Shown here one piece after another: positions 37,452 to 47,735 of a stretch of 64,000 nt of DNA; position 1 is the first letter of the stretch, and every line of letters starts with the position of its first letter. Position numbers and translations under genes: made by a program. The notes beneath the pieces are model-generated. The model saw only the letters and a list, made by a program, of their open reading frames with translations. It was not told the origin of the DNA and ran no database searches. The DNA lies in the NCBI RefSeq assembly GCF_035818675.1, contig NZ_JAYKZZ010000001.1, positions 558,001 through 622,000 of the forward strand, given 5' to 3'. This DNA is from Parapedobacter flavus. Lineage in GTDB: Bacteria > Bacteroidota > Bacteroidia > Sphingobacteriales > Sphingobacteriaceae.

Positions 37452-39236
37452 ATGAAAGTGAAACAAATGACCTACACAGAGAAATTGACTGCCATCCGCA
37501 GCATGATGGAGGAAGCACATATCGACGCGTATATCATTCCATCGTCCGATCCGCATATTAGCGAATACCTGCCCGACCGCTATAAATGCATCGCCTGGGC
37601 ATCGGGGTTCACGGGTTCTGCCGGTACGTTGGCCATTACCCAATCGTTTGCCGGCCTTTGGACCGACTCGCGGTATTTTGTGCAGGCCCGCGAACAACTA
37701 GCGGGCAGCGGATATGAATTGGTAAAGCTGAATGTGCAGCATGCGGCAGAATATGCCGATTGGTTGGCCGCCAATTTGCCCACCGGGGCTACCGTGGCGT
37801 TCGACGGTTGGTTGATGCCGGCATCGTCGGCTGCCGCCGTTCAGAAGCCCCTGCTCGTCGCTGGGGTGGCCTTATTGGAAGATGTGGATCTGCTGGCGCC
37901 GTTGTGGCAAGATCGGCCTTCACTGCCGGAAAATCCTGCGTACCTCCTTGATGAGTCGATTACCGGTGAGTCTACCGCCTCCAAGCTCGCACGGTTGCGT
38001 GCGGACATGCGGAAGCGTCATGCCGATGCTCATTTCATCTCATCGTTAGATGATATCGCCTGGTTGCTGAACATGCGGGGCAGCGATGTGGTTTGCAATC
38101 CGGTTGCCCTCGCGTTTGTGCTGGTCACCCCCGATCATGCGACGTTGTTTATCGACCCAGCGAAGCTATCCCGGCAGGACCACGTATCGCTTCGTGCGTC
38201 GGGCGTGGAAACGGTGGATTATACACAAGTGGATGCCCGCCTGGCCAAATTGCGGGGCAAGACGTTTTTGCTCGACCCGCGGCGTACATGCAGCCGTATA
38301 TACAATACGCTACTGCCCGAGGTGCAGGAAGATATTAACCCAGCTACGCATTTCAAAGCGGTGAAAAACGACGTGGAGGTTTCGCATGTCCGCGAAACTA
38401 TGGTGAAAGACGGAGTGGCGCTCACCCGGTTTTTCAAATGGTTAGAAGAAACCATTGGTAAGGAGCCGATCACCGAAATATCGCTGGCCGAGCGGCTACG
38501 GCAGTTCCGCGCCGAGCAGGACGGCTTTGTGGGCGAAAGCTTCGATACCATTGCGGGGTACCGTGCCCATGGCGCATTGCCCCATTACAAGGCAACGGAA
38601 GCCAGTAATAGTGAATTAAAGCCCGAAGGGCTGCTGTTGGTCGATTCGGGCGGGCAATACCGTACCGGCACCACGGATATTACCAGGGTGGTGTCATTAG
38701 GCCATACGACGGCGGAAGAACGGACGGACTACACGCTGGTGCTCAAGGGAATGATTGAGGGCAGTATGACCGTCTTTCCCCGGGGGACCCGGGGTTACCA
38801 GATCGATGCCGTTACACGGAAGCCGCTGTGGGACGAACTGCGCAATTATGGCCACGGCACGGGGCATGGCGTCGGGTTCTTCCTCAACGTGCATGAAGGT
38901 CCGCATGTGCTCAACGGCGCGGCCGTAGATGTGGCCATTGAGGCGGGGATGATTACATCGGTGGAGCCTGGTTTGTATCGCGAAAACGCCTATGGTATCC
39001 GTATCGAGAACCTCGTATTGAGTGTTGACCATGCCGATAGCCCGTTTGGTTCCTTCCTGGCCTTCGAAACATTAACACTTTGTTACATCGATACGCAGTT
39101 GGTCGATCCATCGCTCCTCGACAATAAACATATCGTATGGTTGAACAATTACCATGCGAGGCTTTATGATTTATTGGCATCTCATTTGGAGGAGCAGGAG
39201 CAGCAATGGTTGCTAAAAAAGACGATGGCGATTTAG
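37452..39236 (+). CDS. Xaa-Pro aminopeptidase (aminopeptidase P, M24B)
   Basis: The start is the ATG at 37452 (MKVKQMTYTEK); a further in-frame ATG at 37467 is also possible. The 594-residue product has the three-part layout of the eukaryote-like aminopeptidase P: two creatinase-like N-terminal domains (ITQSFAGLWTDSRYFVQA, DPRRTCSRIYNTLLPE) and a C-terminal pita-bread domain. The metal ligands are seen as the Asp of LLVDSGGQY, the Asp of GTTDITRVV, the His of GTGHGVGFF, the Glu of TSVEPGLY and the Glu of IRIENLVL. It is cytoplasmic and removes N-terminal residues before proline. It is a housekeeping gene unrelated to its neighbours. Confidence 0.93.
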   Translation: MKVKQMTYTEKLTAIRSMMEEAHIDAYIIPSSDPHISEYLPDRYKCIAWASGFTGSAGTLAITQSFAGLWTDSRYFVQAREQLAGSGYELVKLNVQHAAEYADWLAANLPTGATVAFDGWLMPASSAAAVQKPLLVAGVALLEDVDLLAPLWQDRPSLPENPAYLLDESITGESTASKLARLRADMRKRHADAHFISSLDDIAWLLNMRGSDVVCNPVALAFVLVTPDHATLFIDPAKLSRQDHVSLRASGVETVDYTQVDARLAKLRGKTFLLDPRRTCSRIYNTLLPEVQEDINPATHFKAVKNDVEVSHVRETMVKDGVALTRFFKWLEETIGKEPITEISLAERLRQFRAEQDGFVGESFDTIAGYRAHGALPHYKATEASNSELKPEGLLLVDSGGQYRTGTTDITRVVSLGHTTAEERTDYTLVLKGMIEGSMTVFPRGTRGYQIDAVTRKPLWDELRNYGHGTGHGVGFFLNVHEGPHVLNGAAVDVAIEAGMITSVEPGLYRENAYGIRIENLVLSVDHADSPFGSFLAFETLTLCYIDTQLVDPSLLDNKHIVWLNNYHARLYDLLASHLEEQEQQWLLKKTMAI

Positions 39237-39264
39237 CTTTGCGGTAGGCCATAAAAAATGGAAG

Positions 39265-39289
39265 AGCTGGTTACCGGGCGGTAACCAGC
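39265..39289. terminator. Hairpin terminator after aminopeptidase P
   Basis: An 11-bp stem, AGCTGGTTACC with GGTAACCAGCT, and a 3-nt loop lies 28 nt after the stop, followed by TCTTCC. The rest of the gap to 39528 is AT-rich with several T-runs and shows no gene. Confidence 0.6.
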
Positions 39290-39528
39290 TTCTTCCTACC
39301 TATTAAAACAAACCAAAATCTTTATTGGCCTTGTTGGCCGTAACTGCTTTTTTTCTGTATAAACAACGGAATCGCCGCGCTAACGGTTGATTACTGATAC
39401 AAACATAAAACTAAAATTCAATTTCTCCTAGTTAAAAAGTGTTAAATTCCGATTTTTTTTAAAATGCGGCGGCACACCCTAGCAGTTTTTTTGCAAGGTG
39501 CCGGTTAATTTTCATGCCTATGATTATG

Positions 39529-41121
39529 CTAATTCTGTTTAGCATCCGGTCTGTATTCGTGCGATAACGGGATGAATCGTGCCGACAGATCCGGATCGGC
39601 CATGTCTTTATCAAGCGGGTACATGGGGCGTTTGATGCGTTTGTACGGCAATCCTTGTAAATTCTGGTCTACGCCGCCAACGGTGAGTGCCATCACCCAA
39701 TCGCCGCGCATGTCATAGAGTTCGGGCACGAGGTATCCGATTTTCACCATCAGGATATCAGCCTCCCGTGGGTTGAGGTCGAGGTCTGTAAAATCCTTTT
39801 CGTGGTGGTAGGGCTTACGTTTTTTGGTTACGATGATGTAGTTGTTGTCGACCTTTACGACGACTTCTACTTCTGCATCCCGATCGCCGGATTTGATGGT
39901 ATGTACAGTACCCGCTAATCTCAACGGTGGCGCAAACCGGTTGTCTACAAGGGCTCCCACCATGCCCTCCACGGGGTTTCCTACGCCTGCCGCTAAGGCT
40001 TTTTCTACCAGGTCGGGCCCCGGCAGCGAAGCATAGATAAAGGAGGGGCCATTTGGCGACTTAAACGCCTTATGCGCCAATACGTCCATTAATGTTTTGG
40101 TCACGTCTCCCGCACCGCCCGCCGTAGGGTTATCGCCCATGTCGCTGATGATAAAGGGTTTTTTGTCGCTATTTATGGCCATATCCAGCGCATTTCCCAA
40201 GGTCGTCGTAGGTGCTACAAAGTCAAAGCCGTGGCGCGACTGCCAGAATTTTTCCGCCAGCATTTCAGCGGTTGCCTTCACCTTGGTGCTGTCATCGCCA
40301 ACGGCCATAACATATCCGTGGTTGCGCGGTTCGTCGGCCCACGGATACCCCATCCAAATGGCGGCGTCTACCACACCTTCCTGAGCGGCAGCAGGTTCAA
40401 CGGCGGCATAGAGGCTTTTTCCCGGTTCGATACGTGTACTGGTTTGTTCGCCGGGCAGGAGAATCGGGATAGAGACCCATGCTTTATATGCAGGCTTTCC
40501 GGTACCGGCTATCAACCTATCCACAAGATTCTGTGCGGCCCGTTGCTTGGTTTCCATGGCGTCTTCATGGGGTGCTAATCGGTAACAGGTAATCAGGTCC
40601 GAGTAGGCGGCGAGCCGTTCGGTTACATGGCCATGCAGGTCCATGCTGGTCGAAATAATGGTTTCGGGCCCCACCACCTCGCGAATGCGCGTAATGAGGT
40701 CGCCTTCGGCATCGTCGAGGCCGACGACACTCATCGCCCCATGGATGTCGAAAAATAGGCCGTCATAGGGCACATGTTTCTTTAACGAGTCCAGCATTTC
40801 ATTTACCAATGCTTCGTAAGCCTCGGGGGTTACGGCTCCGCCCGGGATGGCTTTTCCCGTAAGTGTCGGCACCCATTCGGCTGCATCTCGGAGCGCGGAA
40901 CCGTCGCGGAAGAACGGATAATAGTTAAAGATTTCGTCTCCCCGCCGTGGATGGAATGCCGCCGTATCGGTGGTGGCTGGCGAGAATGTGCTCGACTCGA
41001 TGGCGAGCCCGGCAATGGCAATTCTGGGCTTTTTGGATGCATTGCCGGCGTTTTGGCAACCTGCCACTACGGAGGTTGCGATGGTTGCGAAAATCAATTG
41101 GATAATGAGGCGTATTTTCAT
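39529..41121 (-). CDS. M81-family metallopeptidase-like lipoprotein (MlrC type)
   Basis: The 530-residue protein has a lipobox (VVAGC, Cys near residue 22). It then matches the M81/MlrC family: IAGLAIESSTFSPA, GLFFDIHGAMSV, ISTSMDLHGHVTE, CYRLAPHEDAMET and MGDNPTAGGAGDVT. MlrC acts on linearised microcystin; in other bacteria the substrates are unknown small peptides or amides. The predicted metal ligands are the Asp/His of FDIHG and DLHG. It lies downstream of SusD (41231) on the same strand, but a hairpin at 41181-41208 separates them, so readthrough may be partial. Confidence 0.85.
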   Translation of the reverse strand: MKIRLIIQLIFATIATSVVAGCQNAGNASKKPRIAIAGLAIESSTFSPATTDTAAFHPRRGDEIFNYYPFFRDGSALRDAAEWVPTLTGKAIPGGAVTPEAYEALVNEMLDSLKKHVPYDGLFFDIHGAMSVVGLDDAEGDLITRIREVVGPETIISTSMDLHGHVTERLAAYSDLITCYRLAPHEDAMETKQRAAQNLVDRLIAGTGKPAYKAWVSIPILLPGEQTSTRIEPGKSLYAAVEPAAAQEGVVDAAIWMGYPWADEPRNHGYVMAVGDDSTKVKATAEMLAEKFWQSRHGFDFVAPTTTLGNALDMAINSDKKPFIISDMGDNPTAGGAGDVTKTLMDVLAHKAFKSPNGPSFIYASLPGPDLVEKALAAGVGNPVEGMVGALVDNRFAPPLRLAGTVHTIKSGDRDAEVEVVVKVDNNYIIVTKKRKPYHHEKDFTDLDLNPREADILMVKIGYLVPELYDMRGDWVMALTVGGVDQNLQGLPYKRIKRPMYPLDKDMADPDLSARFIPLSHEYRPDAKQN

Positions 41122-41180
41122 TGTTTTTGGTTTTATGGACGTTCAGCTGTTATTAAACGTATCACAATGCCGCTAGATGA

Positions 41181-41208
41181 AGAAAAGCCACCCGGAAGTG
41201 GCTTTTCT
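41181..41208. terminator. Hairpin between SusD and the M81 gene
   Basis: An 11-bp stem, AGAAAAGCCAC with GTGGCTTTTCT, has a 6-nt loop. It reads as a terminator with a T-run on the minus strand, just after the SusD stop. Confidence 0.7.
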
Positions 41209-41230
41209 GATGGTGTGTTTGGGCAAGTAG

Positions 41231-42814
41231 CTAATTGACGTCCCAGAAGAGTTTGGTATTTACATTGTCTTGGTCACGTACTGCATTGTAGTTTTCACTG
41301 TTGTAAGTGCTTTCAGACGGCGGTAAATTGAATTTGACAGGGACAGTTTTCTGGATATCAGAATTCTGGACCCGGAAGTCAAACGTAGGGTAATCAAGTC
41401 GGCGGATTTCCGACCATGCCTGGACCGTTTGGATGATGCCGAAATGAATCCATTTCTGGGTTGCGATCAGCTGGGTTTTGTTGGCATTTCCGTCCCAATC
41501 CAAGTTTGCCAAATACGCGTTCTTTTGCGCTTGGGTGGGGTCTGGTGCCGCAGGCACCGTATTATCAGCACTTGCGGCACGGATGTCGCGATATAGATCT
41601 ACGGATGCATTAACCGCATTAGTAAAAGCAGTCTTTGCAGCTGCGGAATTGCCATTCTTTTGGTAGTATTCCGCGAGCAATAAATTTGCTTCTGTTGCGG
41701 AAAACAGCACGCCCATAAAGTATTCGTTGCGGGAGATGGTGGAGCGGTTGAAAATGGATATTGTGCCGCCCCTTGCCAAGTTCGATTGTTCGGAGCTCGA
41801 TAAGGATTGGTCTAGCCCAATAAAATCACCATCCGCTTCAGCGCCTGGCTCAAAAATGAAAGGTAAACGAGGGTCGCCATTCTCAATCATATGGTCAATC
41901 ATTCGCTTGCTTGCCAAGTTGGCATACCAGCCCTCGGCCTCAAACGCGCCACGGATACCTTTCGTTTGGATGCTGTTATCGTCGATACTATAGATTTCCA
42001 GCTGGGCATTTTCCTCATTCGTGTTGATCATGGGGTAGTTTGAAGGATTATTGATGATTTCTGCTAGCTCTTGGGTTGCTCTTGAAGCAAATTCCGAATT
42101 TTCCGATACACGCATCAACATTCTGACCCGAAGTGAATTACAATATTTCTCCCATAATTCAACATCGCCACCATTAATTACATCTTGGGTGCTAAAGCGG
42201 TCGACCATCGCTGGGCTTAGGGAAATGGTTCGTAATTCCTCGCTAATGGTTTTGAGATCGTCAAGCATGGTAGTATAAATATCCTGCGCACGATCATAGG
42301 CGGGGTATGACGAATGATAGTCGCTATTATTAGTACTCAACAAACCCGCTTCGCTCCACGGAATATCGCCATGTAAATCAACGGTCTGTTGCGTTTGGTC
42401 GTAAAAGAGCACCTTTGCCGCCAAGTAGAATATGCGTTTTTCTTCCTGCTCTACAGCCACTGATTTGTTATAGATGTTCTCAAGCTCCTTAAATTGCGCA
42501 AGCCCTTCGTAGTAGCGTGTCCAACGGTCTTCTATCGCTGCGCCTCCAGGTACCAAGTGGTTCGCTTCATTGATCCAACCCGAAATATGCAGGTACCTGA
42601 AAATGGTTGGCCTTAGGGTAACGAATATATTCCCGTATTCAGGCACAATGAGTTGGCGATAACTGTAAATCATGCCCGAAAACTGCCGTTCAACGGTTGC
42701 TTCAGTTACTTTAGAGGGATCACGGTAATAGTCGTCAAACGCACTTTTTTGACAGGAAGTAGTGTAGATTATTGAGGCGACTGATAACCCCATGAATATT
42801 AGATATCTTTTCAT
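41231..42814 (-). CDS. SusD/RagB-family lipoprotein (SusD-like_2 type)
   Basis: The 527-residue lipoprotein has its cysteine at residue 21 (YTTSC). Family features are FYLAAKVLFYDQTQQTVDLHGDIPWSEA, DDLKTISEELRTIS, LRVRMLMRVSENSE (TPR-like helices) and the C-terminal QKWIHFGIIQTVQAWSEIRRLDYP. This is the SusD variant that accompanies SusC proteins of the RagA/OMP_RagA_SusC kind, often for peptides or small glycans. It starts 11 nt after the SusC stop. With the ROK regulator and SusC upstream it forms a minus-strand unit. Confidence 0.93.
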   Translation of the reverse strand: MKRYLIFMGLSVASIIYTTSCQKSAFDDYYRDPSKVTEATVERQFSGMIYSYRQLIVPEYGNIFVTLRPTIFRYLHISGWINEANHLVPGGAAIEDRWTRYYEGLAQFKELENIYNKSVAVEQEEKRIFYLAAKVLFYDQTQQTVDLHGDIPWSEAGLLSTNNSDYHSSYPAYDRAQDIYTTMLDDLKTISEELRTISLSPAMVDRFSTQDVINGGDVELWEKYCNSLRVRMLMRVSENSEFASRATQELAEIINNPSNYPMINTNEENAQLEIYSIDDNSIQTKGIRGAFEAEGWYANLASKRMIDHMIENGDPRLPFIFEPGAEADGDFIGLDQSLSSSEQSNLARGGTISIFNRSTISRNEYFMGVLFSATEANLLLAEYYQKNGNSAAAKTAFTNAVNASVDLYRDIRAASADNTVPAAPDPTQAQKNAYLANLDWDGNANKTQLIATQKWIHFGIIQTVQAWSEIRRLDYPTFDFRVQNSDIQKTVPVKFNLPPSESTYNSENYNAVRDQDNVNTKLFWDVN

Positions 42815-42825
42815 TTTCTGTTAAT

Positions 42826-45800
42826 TTAGAAGCTAGCACGTAGCATTAAACCATAAGTTTTGGTAGCAGGACTCGTTCCTGCATTTGAGACTTGGTTAAC
42901 CCAGTTCGATCCGCCCGTCATTTGCTCGGGGTCCAAATCTTTGATGCTGCGGTAAATAAAGAAGAGGTTCCGGCCGAAGGCCGATAGCTGAAGATTTTTC
43001 GCTCCCAATTTGGCCGCGATGCTGGCGGGTAGCCTATACCCAATTGAAAGTTCCCGCATCTTAATGTAATTGTTCTTCTGTACATACAATTCATAACGCG
43101 AGCTGCTGTATTGTGGCCCCCCCCAATTGTATGTACTATTGTAGTACACCGCTTGGGAAATAATATTGTCGTTTGGTGTTCCATCCGCTAGTACCCCTTC
43201 CATTAACATGCCGTCATGATAGACGGGTTCGCCGCCCGGCCCGGTTTGGCCAGTGTGGGCTACGCCTTTTCCATCATTGATGTAGTAACTCAAGCCGCCA
43301 TGTTCGGCATCCATGTAGTTTAAGCTTTCTTCGAGCAAGCCACGGCTAACCATCCAGTAAATCCCGGTAGGCATCACGTGCCCACCCCATCTGAAATCGA
43401 GCAGTGCGTCCAAGGTGAAGTTTTTGTAAGCAAAGGTATTGATGAATCCACCGGTTGCTTTGGGCATTGCATTACCCGCTTTAATCCAGCTGTCGGCATC
43501 TAACTGATATAACCCATTGTCTTGGACAATTTTATTGCCATTTGCATCGGTTGCGACGGGATGAACCATGATGTCTCCCATCGGTTGGCCCACCTTCGAT
43601 ACGAGTTGGGCAGCTTGGCCGTCGTAATCGCGGTGAAGTAACTCCTGGACCCCTCCGGGTAACTCTTCGACGATGTTTTGGTTCATACCAACATTCAATA
43701 TCGCATCCCATTGGAAGTTGTCGTTTCGAATCGGTGATCCAGTGAAGGCAAATTCCCAGCCCTTATTCCGTAGCGTACCTACATTGGCCAATATTGAACG
43801 TGATCCCATGGAAATTGGCAACGTATAGTCAAGGATCTGGTTTTCGATACGGCCGTTGTAATACGTAATATCGAAGCCTAACCGGTTATTAAATAACCTG
43901 GTTTCCAAACCGAACTCGACTTCCTGCTTACGCTCAGGTTGGATATTTTCATTTCCGAAGCCAGATGTGGGCACGGTGTTGTAGATTACTGCGGCCCCAC
44001 CCAGGGTTTGTACACCCATTGTTTGTTGCGTGTAGCTGAGGGCGCTTTTATAAATGTCTGGATAATTACCTACGATACCCCATGAGGCCCTGAGTTTTGC
44101 ATAATCGAATGCATCGGGCATCTCAAAAGCATCACTTAATATCAAACTTGAGTTGACAGAAGGGTAATAGAGTACATTGTTGTCGGGGTGCATCGTTGAA
44201 ATGCGCTCGCGGCGGATAGTGCCTTCGACAAACCAAAATTCTTTTAAGTTAAAATTCAATGCTCCAAATACCGCGTCCCGAAGCATGTTCCGTCGGTAGT
44301 TGTATCGTGAATTACCACCTATGGTATTGACAGACGCATTGATGTCGTACCAATTCCTTACACTTAATCCGGTCGCCGTTTCTCGCTGAACATATGTGTC
44401 GATACTTCTGGTAGCTGTGTATCCCAACATGGCGCCGATAGCAATGTCTTGGTTGATCTGTTTCTTGTAATTAGCCAAAAGGTCCGTATAATAGATGTTG
44501 GCATTTTGTGTTCCTAGGCCGAAGTAGCCGCTATTGCCGAATTGTAGCGGGATTGTATTGGGTTCTTTGTCTTCCGTCTTTTGGGAGGTAATGTCGGCGG
44601 AGAAACGAGCACGGATAGAAAGGTCGCTGAATACCTGCCATGTGTTGGTGACCGATCCGATCAACCGGTTTGAATATTCGTCGTATTGCCGGGCTTTAGT
44701 GTTCCATATAAAGTCGCCTACGTCGGCTTTGAAGCCGTTATAGCGGATATTCTCCTCTGGAGTAAGGCTTTGGTTTGTCCCCGTCACGTATTTATAACCC
44801 AAGCTGGTCTGATACTTATTGAGATACCACTCGGGATTATCAAATGTGGATATCATCCCGGTGAAGTTGTTGATTAGCCTGTCGGTCATGAATGGCCTGT
44901 TATGGGTGTGTTGGTTGACGTAATTCACCACGATATCGGTGGTTAGGTTGTCCCACAACCTCAGTGATGAATTAAGATTGGCGATGTTCCTTTTATTGTA
45001 GGAGTCCAATGACGTCATCTCGTTGTCTTGGCGGGTCAAGGAAAAGCGGGTGTTTGAATTAGCCGTGGAATTTCCGACAGCGAGATTGAAGATCGTGTTG
45101 TTAGGGTTATTGAAGAATTTATCATATGCCTTTTGAGCAACGTAAGGCCTGACTTTGCCGTCCCACGAGATGACATCCTCTCCATCAAACTTGGGTCCGA
45201 AATTAATCGTTGCGCCCAATAGCCCCCGTGTTACGCCGTTAATTGCTTGATCACTCCCATAGTAATAAAACATGTCTTCTGCTTGATCATCGTCTTGATA
45301 AGCGATGTTGTAACCCGGGCCTCTTACATCTTGGAACCTCGGAAGATAAGCAATTCGGTCATTGGTATAGGTGGCATTAAAGTCGATGGAGAACCCTTCT
45401 GCCCCTTTACCGGATTTGGTCGTTACTAGTACCACGCCGTTCATGGCTTCAGATCCGTATAGTGCTGCTGCAGATGCTCCTTTTAATACGCTGATGGATT
45501 CGATATCTTCGGGGTTGAGATCTTCTAATCCATTCCCGCGTGCACGTTGGTCGCCCCAATAATCCGAATTGTTGAACGAGTTTTGTCTCATGGGAACACC
45601 GTCAATGATCACCAGTGGCTGCGAATTGCCGGTGATGGAGTTCGTTCCCCGGATATTGATGTTGATTCCGGAAGTGGCCCCACCTGGTGCGGCCGAAATT
45701 CGCACTCCGGGCGCTTTACCATACAGTGCACCTGCAAAATTCGGACTACCGGTCTTGGTAAGTTCTTCAGCTTTCACCGTGCTCATCGCATATCCCAATT

Positions 45801-46152
45801 CCTTGGGGGCACGCTGAATACCCAGTGCGGTAACCACGACTTCATCCAATTGGCCGGCATCTTCTTCTAGTGTTACGTTAATAATAGCAGAACCGCCAAC
45901 GGTGACGGTCTGCCGTGTATACCCAATGATGGAGAATACCATCGTTTCGCCCTGCGATGCTTGGAGAGAATAACGCCCATCCGCGTCGGTTTGGGTTCCG
46001 CGTGTACTGCCCTGAATGGCGACAGTTACCCCGGGCACCGGGCCGCTTGCATCCGTCACCACCCCGGTGACCGTTTGCTGTGCATGAGCGGTGATCATCG
46101 TGCATAAGGTAATCACGATTGCCATGCATAACTTTTTGTACAAAATTCTCAT
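42826..46152 (-). CDS. SusC/RagA-type TonB-dependent transporter
   Basis: The 1108-residue protein has a signal peptide ending at AHAQ (residue 25) and a carboxypeptidase-regulatory-like domain (about 27-100, QTDADGRYSLQA). The TonB-box-like segment DEVVVTALGIQR (about 103-114) follows, then the plug (ININIRGTNSITGNSQPLVIIDG, ALYGSEAMNGVVLVTT) and a beta-barrel ending in LMLRASF with a terminal Phe. The gene pairs with the SusD at 41231. The ROK-family regulator ends 77 nt upstream on the same strand, which suggests local control by an intracellular sugar. Confidence 0.95.
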   Translation of the reverse strand: MRILYKKLCMAIVITLCTMITAHAQQTVTGVVTDASGPVPGVTVAIQGSTRGTQTDADGRYSLQASQGETMVFSIIGYTRQTVTVGGSAIINVTLEEDAGQLDEVVVTALGIQRAPKELGYAMSTVKAEELTKTGSPNFAGALYGKAPGVRISAAPGGATSGININIRGTNSITGNSQPLVIIDGVPMRQNSFNNSDYWGDQRARGNGLEDLNPEDIESISVLKGASAAALYGSEAMNGVVLVTTKSGKGAEGFSIDFNATYTNDRIAYLPRFQDVRGPGYNIAYQDDDQAEDMFYYYGSDQAINGVTRGLLGATINFGPKFDGEDVISWDGKVRPYVAQKAYDKFFNNPNNTIFNLAVGNSTANSNTRFSLTRQDNEMTSLDSYNKRNIANLNSSLRLWDNLTTDIVVNYVNQHTHNRPFMTDRLINNFTGMISTFDNPEWYLNKYQTSLGYKYVTGTNQSLTPEENIRYNGFKADVGDFIWNTKARQYDEYSNRLIGSVTNTWQVFSDLSIRARFSADITSQKTEDKEPNTIPLQFGNSGYFGLGTQNANIYYTDLLANYKKQINQDIAIGAMLGYTATRSIDTYVQRETATGLSVRNWYDINASVNTIGGNSRYNYRRNMLRDAVFGALNFNLKEFWFVEGTIRRERISTMHPDNNVLYYPSVNSSLILSDAFEMPDAFDYAKLRASWGIVGNYPDIYKSALSYTQQTMGVQTLGGAAVIYNTVPTSGFGNENIQPERKQEVEFGLETRLFNNRLGFDITYYNGRIENQILDYTLPISMGSRSILANVGTLRNKGWEFAFTGSPIRNDNFQWDAILNVGMNQNIVEELPGGVQELLHRDYDGQAAQLVSKVGQPMGDIMVHPVATDANGNKIVQDNGLYQLDADSWIKAGNAMPKATGGFINTFAYKNFTLDALLDFRWGGHVMPTGIYWMVSRGLLEESLNYMDAEHGGLSYYINDGKGVAHTGQTGPGGEPVYHDGMLMEGVLADGTPNDNIISQAVYYNSTYNWGGPQYSSSRYELYVQKNNYIKMRELSIGYRLPASIAAKLGAKNLQLSAFGRNLFFIYRSIKDLDPEQMTGGSNWVNQVSNAGTSPATKTYGLMLRASF

Positions 46153-46229
46153 GTTGTGTGTTGTTTATTTGTTTGGTTAAAAAAAGATTACAGAATTCCG
46201 TTAAATTTCAATTCATCGTATTTAATAAA

Positions 46230-47468
46230 TCAGGATATTAATTTGGTTACAATTTGTGGTTTTCCATGTAAATTGGATTTCATCAATTGATGCGGCGTAC
46301 TATTTTCTATGATCAAACTGACGGCTCCAAGTAACTCCGCCTCATACCCCAGATCGGAAACCACCACGGTGGTATGCTCTACGAGTTTGGGAATGCAGAA
46401 CTCATTAATGGCACGCTGTACCGGCGGAAGAAGCAATTTGCCTATGGCCGCGCCCCGACCGCTCAACACGATACGCTCGGGGTTCATGATATGGATAAGC
46501 GTGGCGATGCCTTTGCCCATCATGAACGCCGCATCGGAAATTGCGGTGATCGCCAGTTGGTCGCCCTTGCGGGCTGCGTCAATCAAATGGTCGCCCTCGG
46601 ATTTGGTAGGCGCAGCGAAAAGCCGTTCCAAACTCGATGTATTGCCTTCGGCTATCGCCTGCTTCGCGTTTTCCACGGCAACGAGCAACGAAGCATCTAC
46701 CTCCATGCACCCGCGTTTGCCACAGGAGCAAAGTTTGTTGCTGTGTGAGAGCGGGATGTGGCTGAATTCGCCTGCATAGCCGTTATGCCCTCTGAATAGG
46801 CTCCCGTTGACAATCATCCCCAGCCCGATTCCCCAGCCCATGTTAACCACCATTACATCTCGCAAACCTTTGGCCGATCCGAAATGCAATTCGGCGATGG
46901 CGATAGCGCTGGAGTCGTTTTCGATATATACCGGCAAGCCCAACCGGTGAGTGAGGCGATCACGTAGGCCTGTATGCTCATCGTCGGTAAAAAAGGAAGC
47001 GTTTACCCCTTTTTCCACATCGATAAACCCAGGCATGGCGATGCCCGCTCCGATGATGCTTTCACGTTTGATATTTGCGGAGGTGATGTACCGGTCAATC
47101 GCTACACATAATTGCTGGAAAGCCTCTGGGTTATCTTGCAGCGGTAGAGAAAAAGCCGTTTCGGGGTGTACTGCTTCTTTCGCTAAATTATAAACGACAA
47201 TCCGTGTGATGAACTGGTCCATCGCAACGGCCATGAAATAGGCCTTTATTTTTTTGTTAAGCCGGTATGTCACCGCCCGCCGGCCCCCGGTGGAGGGCGC
47301 TAAGCCATGTTCTACCGCGTAGCCGTCGTTCAGCAATCCGCCCATCACACTGGTAATGTTGGGTACGCTTTTATTCGTATGCATACTCAACTCCGCGACG
47401 GAGAGTGCCCCATTGTAGTAAAGTAGCTTGAATATGGCTTTCTTTAAATGGTCTTGACGAATCTTCAC
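46230..47468 (-). CDS. ROK-family transcriptional regulator
   Basis: The 412-residue protein starts with GTG. The N-terminal winged helix (residues about 5-70, with ALSVAELSMHTNKSVPNITSV split) is followed by a ROK sugar-kinase-like domain: GIAMPGFIDVEKG, VYIENDSSAIAIAEL, NMGWGIGLGMIVNG and the zinc motif CSCGKRGCMEV near residue 255. NagC/XylR-type ROK repressors bind sugars or sugar phosphates. Two inverted repeats upstream (47473-47486 and 47525-47538) are candidate operators for autoregulation. The SusC gene is 77 nt downstream, so the regulator and the transporter may share a transcript. Confidence 0.9.
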   Translation of the reverse strand: MKIRQDHLKKAIFKLLYYNGALSVAELSMHTNKSVPNITSVMGGLLNDGYAVEHGLAPSTGGRRAVTYRLNKKIKAYFMAVAMDQFITRIVVYNLAKEAVHPETAFSLPLQDNPEAFQQLCVAIDRYITSANIKRESIIGAGIAMPGFIDVEKGVNASFFTDDEHTGLRDRLTHRLGLPVYIENDSSAIAIAELHFGSAKGLRDVMVVNMGWGIGLGMIVNGSLFRGHNGYAGEFSHIPLSHSNKLCSCGKRGCMEVDASLLVAVENAKQAIAEGNTSSLERLFAAPTKSEGDHLIDAARKGDQLAITAISDAAFMMGKGIATLIHIMNPERIVLSGRGAAIGKLLLPPVQRAINEFCIPKLVEHTTVVVSDLGYEAELLGAVSLIIENSTPHQLMKSNLHGKPQIVTKLIS

Positions 47469-47472
47469 TTGC

Positions 47473-47538
47473 TATAACTGGTTATAATGTAATAACTAAT
47501 GCAAACTTAATAAAATGGATAACTAGTTTTGCAAAACT
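47473..47538. promoter_or_regulatory. Candidate operators upstream of the ROK regulator
   Basis: AGTTTTGCAAAACT (47525-47538) is a perfect 14-bp palindrome. TATAACTGGTTATA (47473-47486) has 6-bp arms around a TG centre, only 5 nt before the GTG start. Palindromes of this kind next to a ROK gene are typical binding sites, but no binding evidence exists here. The whole gap 47469-47735 is AT-rich and otherwise empty. Confidence 0.4.
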
Positions 47539-47735
47539 TATTAAAAAAAAGCATTAAGATGACGTATATTATTGTTAATCAATGATTTTAATTTTAATGT
47601 TCTGTAATTTACAGACGAGATGGATCGAATTTGTACATAGGTGGCTCTGTTTATCAATCGATTTACCTACTTTTACTCCCCTTGAGATAACTCATAACCA
47701 ATCAAAAACTTATTCAGTTCGAGATCGAATTGCCC

